A program made the translations under genes and the position numbers. This document shows positions 54,360 through 64,000 of a DNA stretch of 64,000 nt, in pieces (position 1 is the stretch's first letter; each line of letters opens with the position of its first letter). The DNA comes from Cenococcum geophilum 1.58 (taxonomy: Eukaryota > Ascomycota > Dothideomycetes > Gloniales > Gloniaceae): NCBI GenBank assembly GCA_001692895.1, contig KV748185.1, positions 2,727,811-2,791,810 on the forward strand. The letters run 5' to 3'. The notes under the pieces were generated by a model. That model had not been told where the DNA came from, did no database searches, and was given only the letters and a program-made list of their open reading frames with translations.

Positions 54360-55115
54360 GTCTCTACAAACGTCTGCGCAAACGTCTGCACGAACGCTTG
54401 CACGAAAGCCTACACAAAGCTCTATATAAAGTTGTTTACAACGCCTTCAAAAACAAGCCCAATACAAGCTCTACATAAAGCTCTGCACAAGGCTCTGCTT
54501 GAAGCTCTGCTCGAAGCTCTGCTCGAAGCTCTGCTCGAAGCTCTGCTCGAAGCTCTGCCTCGAAGCTCTGCTCGAAGCTCTGCTCGAAGCTCTGCTCGAA
54601 GCTCTGCTCGAAGCTCTGCTCGAAGCTCTGCTCGAAGCTCTGCTCGAAGCTCTGCTCGAAGCTCTGCCACGAGGCTCTGCTCGAAGCTCTGCACGAGGCT
54701 CTGCTCGAAGCTCTTCACGAGGCTTTGCTTGAAGCTCTGCTCGAGGCCCTGCTCGGGGCTCTGCTCGGGGCTCTGCTCGAGGCTCTGCTCGAGGGTCTGG
54801 TCGAAGCTCTGGTCGAAGCTCTGGTCGAAGCTCTGCTCGGGGCTCTGCTCGAAGCTCTGCTCGAGGGTCTGGTCGAAGCTCTGGTCGAAGCTCTGGTCGA
54901 AGCTCTGGTCGAAGCTCTGGCCGAAGCTCTGCTTGAGGCTCTGGTCGAGGCTCTGGTCAAGGCTCTGGTCAAGGCTCTGGCGAGGCTCCGCTCGAAGCTC
55001 TGCTCGAAGCTCTGCTCGAAGCCTCTGCCTCGAAGCTTCTGCTCCGAAGCTCTACTCAAAACCTTATATAGAGCTTTAAAGCTCTACTATACAGCACTAA
55101 ATATACTACGAAGGT
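54360..55115. repeat. Composite 12-bp minisatellite block, copy 2
   Basis: Repeats the order of copy 1: CGTCTGCACGAA-type units, the same link with ACAAAGCTCTATATAAAG, long runs of GCTCTGCTCGAA with GGTCTGGTCGAA patches, and the tail AAAGCTCTACTA...CAGCACTAAATATACTACG. Landmarks are offset by about 760-810 bp from copy 1, so a composite unit was duplicated in tandem and the arrays then changed length. Confidence 0.88.
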
Positions 55116-55144
55116 TCTAAATTAGCTATATAACCCCCTATATA

Positions 55145-56740
55145 ATGTATTATTATTAATTCTATTTATTACCCAATTTGGTCCTTTTAGTCTATATAGG
55201 AAAAAGCCCTATAAGGGGAAACCCTAAGTATTTCCTTTTAGCTAGTCCTATTTATTCCGCCTTCGCCTAGCTAAGTATATCCTTTATATCTTCTAGTCTA
55301 CCCTTATATACTATACTTCCTAGGTATGTTAGAAAATCTAAAAGGAGTAGTAAAAGTGTCTAGAAATTCGCTAGTAAGCCGCCTATAGCTAGGCGGGGGT
55401 ATTTAGTCCTTAAGGGGCTAGAATAGGGCGTATGTTGTTTAGTGTCCTTCCTATTAGATCTTATATGCTATTTAGAACTACTAAAGAATTCCTTAGCCTA
55501 TAAGCTATTTTACTACTATTTATAAGCTCCTACTTATAGAGAGTATCTAAGTAATATTATTTATGCCTACGCTAGTAAATAGCTAGTCCCTTATTAAGCG
55601 GTAGCTATAGAATAGTAGTATATAATATACCAACTAAATAGGCTACCGGTATATATATTAAGGTAACTAAGAAGTAGTCCGTATAGACCTAATAGGGATC
55701 TAAATTAGATATTAAGTAATAAATAAATATTATTATATATTAAGGTAAAATATTTAAAATATAGATATTAGCTATATATTTAGACCTAAGACCTTTATCT
55801 ATAGTAGAAAGGCGGCTATAGATTTTACCTTTGTTAGTCCTTTATATAAGAGAAGAGTTAATATTAACTATAGGGTATTCTATATAGCTACGCCTTATAT
55901 TTTTACTACTTACTTCTATTATTACTTCTATTTAAGATCTACCTATCTTATAATTAGTATAGTAAATCTCTATCTATATTAGTAACCTCCTATCCTCTAT
56001 TGCCATTATAGTACTCTACTAGTATAGCACTAGGTCTTTACTTAGTAAGATAATAATTTCTATATTTCCTTTTCTCTCTATTATTTATAGGTAGAGGGCT
56101 TCCTAGCTAGTATATTTAGGCATATTACCTCTTTAAGGGGCTATCGCTTCTTATATATATCTCGTTCCATATATATATTTTAGTATTTAGTATATATTTT
56201 CTTCTACTAGGTAGCCTTATACTATAACTGCTCTCTATATAATAGTTAAGTTAATATATAAGTCTAGTAGTAGAACTACTACTTTACGTTCTAGTATAGC
56301 GCGTAGTATTCTTCTATAGGCCCCTATAGTTCTATATAGGCACTAGTTTTATAGCTTAGCTAGTAGCGCTAAGGAGCTTTTTATTAGTACCTTATTATCT
56401 AGTCTTAGGCCCTTAATCTAGGAGCCGTATAGTATTATTAACCTTATTACTACTATATATAGTAGGCGTATATATTTAAAAGAGGTCCTTATATTAAGGT
56501 AGTTATTTATAATACTACTAAAAGTACTACTCCTCCCTTATAAGTAGTCTATATAATATACTTATTCTAGTTAAACCTAGAGTTTACATAAACCCCTAAG
56601 ACCTTAAGGGTAGCTTCTAGTTTTACTTTATAGCCTTAAATATTTACTATTAAGGCTAGGTTACTACTTACCCTTCTTTTCCTTATAAAGTAGATAAGCT
56701 AGTAATTATCTTAGACTATATACCTATATAGATAACGCTT
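55145..56740 (-). mobile_element. LINE fragment, minus strand (RT tail to 3' end)
   Basis: Its 3' tail, rich in AATAA repeats on the minus strand, is at the left edge near 55145-55165. Reading leftwards from 56740, stop-riddled RT/C-terminal sequence includes LPSRRKYILNT and NYRGLQKNTT-like strings shared with the plus-strand copies at 56741-59960 and 59990-61448. 5' truncated. Saturated with TA, with CA and TG nearly absent. Confidence 0.75.
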
Positions 56741-59700
56741 AATATCGCCACGCTAGCGTAATAAACCCACTAAAGATATATTACTAAGAAATTTAACTTA
56801 AAAAAGTATATCTAGGAAGTTACTAATAGGATAGTAGCTATACCTTAGGTATTACTAAAGAACATCTAAAGGATTATAAGTAACTACCTAAAAGAATACT
56901 ACCTAAAGGCCTAGCCTAGAAAATACGCCTACTGTAAATAGTCGCTAGAACGGCGTAACTACTTATAGGCGCAAAAAGGGTAAGGTAATAGTATAGCGTA
57001 ATAAATAAAGCCTACTACTAATAGAGCTATAAGGCCCTAAAGAATAGGCCTAAGAAGATAATATAAAATGAGGGTAAAAATAGCTAGCGCTAATTCCTAG
57101 AAGAAATTACCTTAAACCCTACTAAACTATATAATAAGGGACTCTAACGTATATTAAAGTAAAGTAGGTAAGCTGCTAAAGAGACGCTAAGGGACTTTTA
57201 CCTACTTATACTTTACTAGATAGAATAGGACTAGTATATAAATAATAATAAGAAAATATTAAAATATTAATAGAGGTTCTTTTTAGGCGCGGGCTAAACA
57301 GACCTATAGAATATTAGTAGCTAATTTTATTTATTACCTATTAATATAAGTTATATAATAGTAGTAAAAGAAATAAAGGACGCTATATAAAAGCTTCCTA
57401 CTAATAAAGCGTTAAGGCTAAATAAGACCTTAAATAAGGCAATTAAACCCGTGGTAAAAGTGGTAGTAATACTATTTGCTAACGTCGTAACTACCTACCT
57501 TTAGAGAGGCGAACTACCTAAATTTTTTATTTTATTTTATATCTATTGTATTATACTACGTACAATACTGCGCATGAAGCCTCTGGGCTATAGCGCTATA
57601 GTTCTATATATATGAATCCTTTCTAAGCAGCTTAATATATACTAGTAGCTATGTCCTAGTAGTTTATAAACCTCTAAACTAGAGGTTTACCGCTCCCTAG
57701 TAAAATACTAGGTTATAACAACTATTAGGTAGTATTAAAATAGTAGAAAAACGGTAAAAGAAACGGTAAACGAATCCTAACGCCTGCCCCTGTACATTTT
57801 ATAGTTTATTTCTATCCTTTTACTTACTACTATCTATTTACTAGAAGTTTAGTAGGAGTTACCTTCTTCTAAAGCTTCTGCTTCTATTAGCCACTTTCTA
57901 GTAACTATTTTTGTCTTACTTAGAAATAGGAAAAGCGCCCTTCTTCCTTTCTCTGTATAAAAGAGCTTCTCTAGGGAGAGAGAAGAGCTTAGTTATCTTT
58001 GCATTTCTTTTCTCTCTTCCCTATATAGTCTGCATTCTAGTAATAGGTGCTTAGAAGTCTATATAGCTCTACAGTCCTTAAAGCATCTACCTTCTTTATC
58101 CTTCCCTATTGTCTTAGAGAAGGATTTAAAGAAGCCTTTTCCTAGTTTTAGTTGATAGAAAGCTAATTGTAACCTTTTAGGATATTTATCCTTAGGGGCT
58201 TTAAGAGATAAAGAGTAGTTTCCTCTAGAGATCCTAGTATAGTATTTTCCTTTATTTTTTTTCTGTTGCTAGTTGCTTTTCCACTATCCTAGTATTTTTT
58301 CTCTTGCTGCTTTCCCTATATAGGCTAGGGATAACTACCTAAATACTTTAAAGTAATAACTATAGTTGTTTTATAAAAGGTATAAAAAAAGACTACTCTA
58401 TTTTAGAAAGCTACTAACCCTAAAAAGGCTCTTAAAAAAGGTAGTTATAAAACGTATATAAGAAGCGGCAGAAGTATAAAAGCTACTACCGTAGATATAA
58501 ATAGGCGTAAGAAAGAAAAGATTAACCCCTTTAGCCTTCTTCCTAATTACCTTTAGTATCTAAGTGGTATAGTAAGCATACCTAGGATATATTATATTTA
58601 TACTAAGCCTAGACCTAAGCAGAATATTTAATAATATATTATATAAGAGACTTTTATAAATCCTAAGAAATAAAGGCCTACTAAATTAGATAATTAAGTT
58701 TATCTAAGCCTTCTTAATAAGGCGTATTATAAAAATTATAATTAAGGGCTATAAAAGCGAATTAATACTAATACCTATAGGTGTTATATAGGGATTACCC
58801 CCATTTCTAATTCTAATTCTTTTTTTATATCTAAACTACTAGAGATATATAATAATAGCTAGAATAATAGCTATATAGAATTATAGGGGCCTATAAAAGG
58901 ACACTATATACTATAATAAAATATAAAGTAGTAGTACTGCTATTAGATATATATATAGAAGCAACTACTATATAGAGGGCATTTACAGTATAAGGCCACC
59001 CAGTAGAGAAGGAGATACGCTAAATAATAGAGCATATATAAGGAGCAAGGGCCCTATAAAGAGGCATTACGCCCAAGCTTATAAGTTAAAAAGCCCTCTA
59101 TCTATAAGTAGTAGAGAGAGAATAGGAAATATAAGAGCTACTATAACACTTAGCGCTACGCTAGTAGAGCACTATAATAATAATAGAGGATAGGGGCTAC
59201 TAGTATAAGTGGAGATCTACTATATACATCGCAAGATAGGTAGATATTAAGTGGAAACGATGCTAAAAAAAAGGCGGTAAAAGCGTAGAGAGGAACTACG
59301 TAGAGCACCCTATAAATAATATTAACTTTCTCCCTATATAAAGGACAGATAAAGGTAGAATTTATAGCCGCCTTTCTATTATAGATAGAGGTCTTAAAAC
59401 TAAACGTATATCTAGTAAGTATCTATATCCTAAATACTATACTCTACTATACTATACGTATAAATAGCCTATATAGTTAGTACGCTATATAATACTCTTC
59501 TATAACTACTATATAGTAATAAACTAGCTATTTACTAGGGTAGGTATAAATAATATTACCTAAATACTATTTATAAGAAGGGGCCTATATAAAACAGTAT
59601 AATAGTTTATAGGTTAAGAAGTCCTCTAGTAGTTTTAGATAGTATATAAGATCTAATAGGAGGATATAGGGGGATACGTCCCTTTTTAGCCCCTTAGGGA

Positions 59701-59960
59701 CTAAATAACCCTACTAAGCTAAAGGCGGCTTATAGGCGACTTATAAGACCCTCTTACTACCCCCTAGACCTTTTAAGATACCTTAGAAGTATAGTATAAA
59801 AGGTAAATAGGCTAGGCGTAGGCGGAGCGCGTAAGACTAGCTAAAAGGACACACCTAGGTTTTTCCCTTATTAGGGATTTTTCCTATAAATAGAAGGTAG
59901 AAGCCTATATAGACCTANTAAAGGGACTAAATTNGGCAATAAATANAATAAATAAATAAT
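56741..59960 (+). mobile_element. LINE copy, plus strand (EN end, RT, C-terminus, 3' tail), with nested insertion
   Basis: Begins in the endonuclease-RT linker. The RT N-terminus has IKDAI*KLPTNKAL near 57390. It is interrupted at 57523 by a younger LINE fragment and resumes at 58345 with YFKVITIVVL. Then come KKDYSILESY, ILILFLYLNY (RT core region) and PPSREGDTLNNRAY. It ends in an AATAAATAA-rich tail near 59940-59960 (with undetermined bases). All frames contain stops of RIP type. Confidence 0.78.
57512..58344 (-). mobile_element. 5'-truncated LINE insertion (about 0.8 kb) with 12-bp target duplication
   Basis: Direct repeat AACTACCTAAAT at 57512-57523 and 58333-58344. The inserted DNA is minus-strand oriented: it starts near 58332 inside a LINE C-terminal region (RLQLAFYQLKLGKGFFKSFS; then a CCHC-like GRCFKDC...HLLLEC) and ends in an A-rich tail with repeated AAAAT next to the left repeat. 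Removing it restores GELPKYFKVITIVVL in the host LINE. It keeps many CA and TG dinucleotides and has few stops, so it is younger than its host. Confidence 0.85.
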
Positions 59961-59989
59961 AATAATAATAGCTAGGATATAATAGTCCT

Positions 59990-61448
59990 AGAATTTATAG
60001 ATAATATAAACCTAATTATATAGGGAAATATAGTAGTAAAAAACCATGCTAGGCTAAACTAGGTATATAATAGGTACATTATATAGGCAAAACAATATAG
60101 CGCTAAATTNNTANTAGATAATTACTAGCTTATCTACTTTATAAGGGAAAAAAGGNTAAGTAGNNACCTAGCCTTAATAGTGAATATCTAGAGCTGCGAA
60201 GTAAAACTAGAAGCTACCCTTAAGGTCCTAGGGATTTAGATAGACTTTAAGTTAAACTAAAATAAGTATATAATATAGGCGACTTATAGAGAAGTAGTGG
60301 TATTTTTGGTAGTATTATAAATTACTACTTTAATATAAGGACTCTCTTTTAAATATATACGCCTACTATATATAGTAGTAGTAAGGCTAATAATACTATA
60401 CGGCTCCTAAATCTAGGGCTTAGGACTAGGCGGTAAGGTATTAGTAAAAAGCTCCTTAGCGCTATTAGCTAAGCTATAAAACTAGTACCTATATAGAACT
60501 ATAGGGGCCTATAGAAGAATACTACGCGCTATACTAGAACGCGAAGTAGTAGATTTACTACTAGACTTATATATTAACTTAACTATTATATAGAGAGTGG
60601 TTATAGTATAAGGCTACCTAGTAGAAGAAAATATATACTAAATACTAAAATGTATATATGGAACGAGATATATATAAGAAGCGATAGCCCCTTAAAGAGG
60701 TAATATGCCTAAATATACTAGCTAGGAAGCCTACTACCTATAAGTAATAAAGAGATAAAAGGAAATATAGAAACTATTAGCTTACTAGATAAAGACCTAA
60801 TGCTATACTAGTAGAGCGCTATTATAGTAATAAAGGATAAAAGGTTACTAATATAGATAGAAATCTACTATACTAATTATAAGATAGGCAGATCTTAAAT
60901 AGAAGCGATAATAGAAGGAAGTAGCGAAAATATAAGACGCAGCTATAAAGAACACCCTATAGTTAATACTAATAAAGGTAAAATCTATAGTTGCCTTTCT
61001 ACTATAGATAGAGGTTTTAGGCCTAAATATATAGCTAGTAAGTATCTATATTTTAAATACCTTACCTTAATATATATACNGGTGGCCTATTTAGTTAGTA
61101 CGCTATATATTACTATTCTATAGTTACCGCTTAGTAAGGGACTAGCTACTTACTAGTATAGGCATAAATAATATTACCTAAATACTCTCTATAAGTAGAG
61201 GCCTATAGGTAGTAATAAGATAGCTTATAGGCTAAGAAGTTCTTTAATAGTTCTAAATAGTATATAAGATCTAATAGNAGGATANTAAAGGGTACGCCCT
61301 TTTCTAGCCCCTTAAAGACTAAATACCCCTACCTAGNNNTAGGTAGTACGCTAGCGAATTACTAGATACTTCTACTACCCCCCCTAAATCTTTTAATATA
61401 CCTAAAAAATATAGTATATAAGGTAGATATAAAGATATAAAGATATAT
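59990..61448 (+). mobile_element. LINE fragment, plus strand, left arm of a palindrome
   Basis: Contains the same RT-tail and C-terminal region as the neighbouring copies (NYRGL*KNTTRYTRT, LPSRRKYILNT). From about 60380 it is mirrored by 61467-62547. Several undetermined bases (for example near 60110-60170) show consensus problems in these repeats. Confidence 0.75.
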
Positions 61449-61466
61449 TAGTTTAGTAAAAGTAGA

Positions 61467-62547
61467 ATATATCTTTATATCTTTAGGTCTACCTTATATA
61501 CTATACTTTTTAGGTATATTAAAAGATCTAAAGGAGGTAGTAGGAGTATCTGGTGATTTATTAGCGTACTACCTATAGCTAGGCAGCGGTATTTAGTATC
61601 TAAGGGGCTAAAAGGAGTATATCCTTTAATGTCCTCCTATTAAATCTTATATACTATTTAGAACTACTAAAAAACTCCTTAGCCTATAAGCTATTTTAAT
61701 ACTACTTATAGGCCCATACTTATAGAGAGTATAAGTAATATTATTTATACCTATACTAGTAAATAGCTAATACCTTACTAAGTAGTAGCTATAGAAAAGT
61801 AGTATATAGTATACTAACTAAATAGGCTATCTATNAGTNTATTAAGGTATAGTATTTANAATATANATACTTACTAGCTATATATTTAGGCTTAAAATCT
61901 CTATCTATAGTAGGAAGGCGGCTATAGATTTTACCTTTATTAGTCCTTTATATAGGAGGGGTATTAGTATTAACTATAGAGTATTCTATATAGCTACGTC
62001 TTATATTTTTACTACCTCCTTCTATTATCGCTTCTATTTAAGGTCTATATATTTTATAATAAGTATAGTAGATCTCTATCTATACTAATAACCTCTTATT
62101 CTTTATTACTATAGTAGTACTCTACTAAAACGGCGCTAGGTCTTCGCTTAGTAAGCTAGTAGTTTCTATATTTTCTTTTCTCTCTTTACTACTTATAGGT
62201 AGAGGGCTTCCTACTTAGGCGTATTGCCTTTTTAAGGGGCCCTCGATCCTTATATATATCTTATTCCTTATATACGTTTTAGTATTTAGCGTATATTTTC
62301 TTTTACTAGGTAGCCTTATATAATAACTATTCTTTATATAGTAGTTATATTAATATATAAGTCTACTAGTAGAACTACTACTTTATGTTCTAGTATAACG
62401 TATAGTGTTCTCTTATAAACCCCTATAGTTCTATATAGGTACTAGTTTTATAGCTTAGCTAATAGCGCTAAGGAGCTTTTTATTAATACCTTACTACCTA
62501 GTCCTAGGCCCTAGATCTAGGAGCCGTATAGTATTATTAGCCTTACT
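61467..62547 (-). mobile_element. LINE fragment, minus strand, right arm of a palindrome
   Basis: Inverted copy of about 60380-61448; both arms stop at the same LINE position and face each other across an 18-nt spacer. Differences between the arms are mainly C/T and G/A changes. The right end runs into an AAATAAATAAATAAATA stretch. Confidence 0.75.
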
Positions 62548-63750
62548 ATAAATAAATAAATAAATATCTATATAATTTCCTATATAATTATTTCTATAAA
62601 TTTTATAATTAATTACTAGTATAAAAATATATATCTATACGCCTATATATTTATATAAAGCTCTATATAACGCATAATTATTTTTTCCTAGCGTTTCTTA
62701 TTCAATGGATTCCCCTGGGTTCTTCTTGTCAACGGTTTGATGAATCTAGTAAAGGAAGAGATAATTTCCTCTTAGATAAGAAAATAATCGGATCAAGGAC
62801 GTTTGGAATAAAATATTCAAAGTGAGGGAATCTTATTTGGAAAGAATTATTTGAAAATTCTATTTCGTCTATTCCGTCATGCGGGCGTTAAATTCATAGT
62901 ATCCCGGAAGATAAGGCGCAATATCCTTGCAAGATTGTATATTCCGTCGAATTATTAATTCAAAATGCTAGCAATCGGTGTGTCCTCTTCTAATTTATAT
63001 TCTGCGGATCTATTTAATTAATCCGTTGATCTGGTTGATAATTCTCCATTATCCGGCGCATATGAATCGTAGTCTTCATGTCGCTTGAGTATCCTGTTTC
63101 TTTATAAGGCTAACTCATGTGGGTTCGTTTCCTCCTATCAATATGCTGTTATCCAAGCGATTGTATCATACTTTGATTGGGAAAAAAATTTATTACTGTT
63201 ATGTCTCTGCGATGGTGAGAATGATTCTCTATGATGTAATGTCATTACCATCCATTTTGCAACCCGCATAATTGTTCTGGACGAAATCCTATTTATTCGG
63301 TTATTATAATTTTATTTAATCAATCTGCCGAATATGGGAGATATCTATTTATCGAATCTCTATAAAATTTAGAAATTCGTGATTCGGTTTTTCCTCCGTC
63401 TATATAAGCGTGCGAAATTCAGTTATAATTATTGCGTGAATCTCTTCGTCTGTTTGTCTTCGATATCGAACAATTAAATCCGTTGTCAGATCCTATCTCG
63501 GCCATCTTATATATTATTCCTGATGATGATCATCCATATCTTATACGATGTATAATTTGTTTTCCTTATTCTCATCTTCGAATACTTCGGAATATATATC
63601 TGCATGTAATATATATTCTTTCCGAACATATCCTCATGCGAAGCACATAAATTCCTGGCGAATCACGTCTTGGATCTCAGCACGTCGGGAAGGAATGTCT
63701 CGAAGCATCTCGTATGAATTCATTGGATAATCGTCTGGAGGTGGTCATCA
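62548..63750. other. AT-rich sequence, nothing recognised
   Basis: Composition is AT-rich, but CA and TG are normal, unlike the LINE block. No coding families, RNA genes or TIRs recognised. Open frames at 63432-63730 look random. Confidence 0.4.
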
Positions 63751-63779
63751 GAATGCAATTCTCGAAAACCATGAACATG

Positions 63780-64000
63780 AAGGAATACTGTGATCGGGTC
63801 ATTGCTCGGATAATCTCGAAGCACGAATATTCTCGAGGCAATGTGCACGTCTCGGAAGCACGTCTTCTCGAAGCACGTCTCGGAGCACGTCTCGAAAATA
63901 TATCTCGGAATACACTCGAAATTCGTCTCCGGAATATATCTCGAAATTCCTCGAAATTCATCTCGAAATTGTCTCGAAATTCATCTCGAAATCATCTCGG
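63780..64000. repeat. Degenerate short repeats of TCTCGAAATTCA / CACGTCTCGGAAG type
   Basis: Irregular 12-15 bp units built on TCTCGAA(A/G)(T/C) continue to the window edge, where ATCTCGAAATT units recur at short spacing. The array probably extends to the right. Confidence 0.7.

Noticed and set aside
63432-63961. Short open frames near the right edge
   Set aside because: AT-rich sequence and degenerate repeats; no domain or splice signals.

Overview
The window is nuclear DNA of a filamentous ascomycete (Pezizomycotina). Evidence: genes with many short (about 50-80 nt) GT-AG introns carrying CTAAC-like branch sites; fungal housekeeping genes (ERG20, ERG7, CDC23, SDHC, TRM61, a Rad9/Crb2-type checkpoint protein); a HET-domain gene; and a sharply two-part composition in which ordinary gene blocks alternate with AT-rich blocks of stop-riddled transposons. 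In the AT-rich blocks CA and TG dinucleotides are almost gone while CG remains, the footprint expected of repeat-induced point mutation (RIP). The species cannot be named from the sequence.

Layout. 1-4244: Ty3/gypsy remnants, a minus-strand element running off the left edge with its 5' LTR, facing a plus-strand 3' end with its LTR. 5527-20272: gene block: cysteinyl-tRNA synthetase (-, with two small deletions at conserved motifs), TRM61 (+), PhoD-like phosphatase (-), broken HET gene (+), CDC23/APC8 (-), farnesyl diphosphate synthase (+), DUF1295-type membrane protein (-). 20489-29920: three small TIR elements and a nearly full-length minus-strand LINE split by a 2.7-kb minisatellite-bearing insertion with a 9-bp target duplication. 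31161-51332: second gene block: ATP-dependent DNA ligase (+), WD40 protein of WDR89 type (-), SDHC (+), a polyQ/Ser-rich protein (+), lanosterol synthase (+), Rad9/Crb2-like protein (+), with long gene-poor spacers, one holding a 161-bp MITE. 53516-55075: two tandem composite blocks of 12-bp minisatellite. 55145-62550: LINE copies in opposing orientations, including a younger 5'-truncated LINE inserted with a 12-bp target duplication and a roughly 1.1-kb-arm palindrome. 62550-64000: AT-rich sequence without recognisable genes, ending in short repeats.

Functional links. ERG20 and ERG7 both serve sterol synthesis but lie 26 kb apart among unrelated housekeeping genes, so this is not a biosynthetic cluster. 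CYS-RS/TRM61 and CDC23/ERG20 are divergent pairs with short shared promoter regions. The most unusual features are the minisatellite insertion, the second related minisatellite locus, and the disrupted cysteinyl-tRNA synthetase. Gene models were spliced by hand; exon ends were checked for phase, but no RNA evidence is available.
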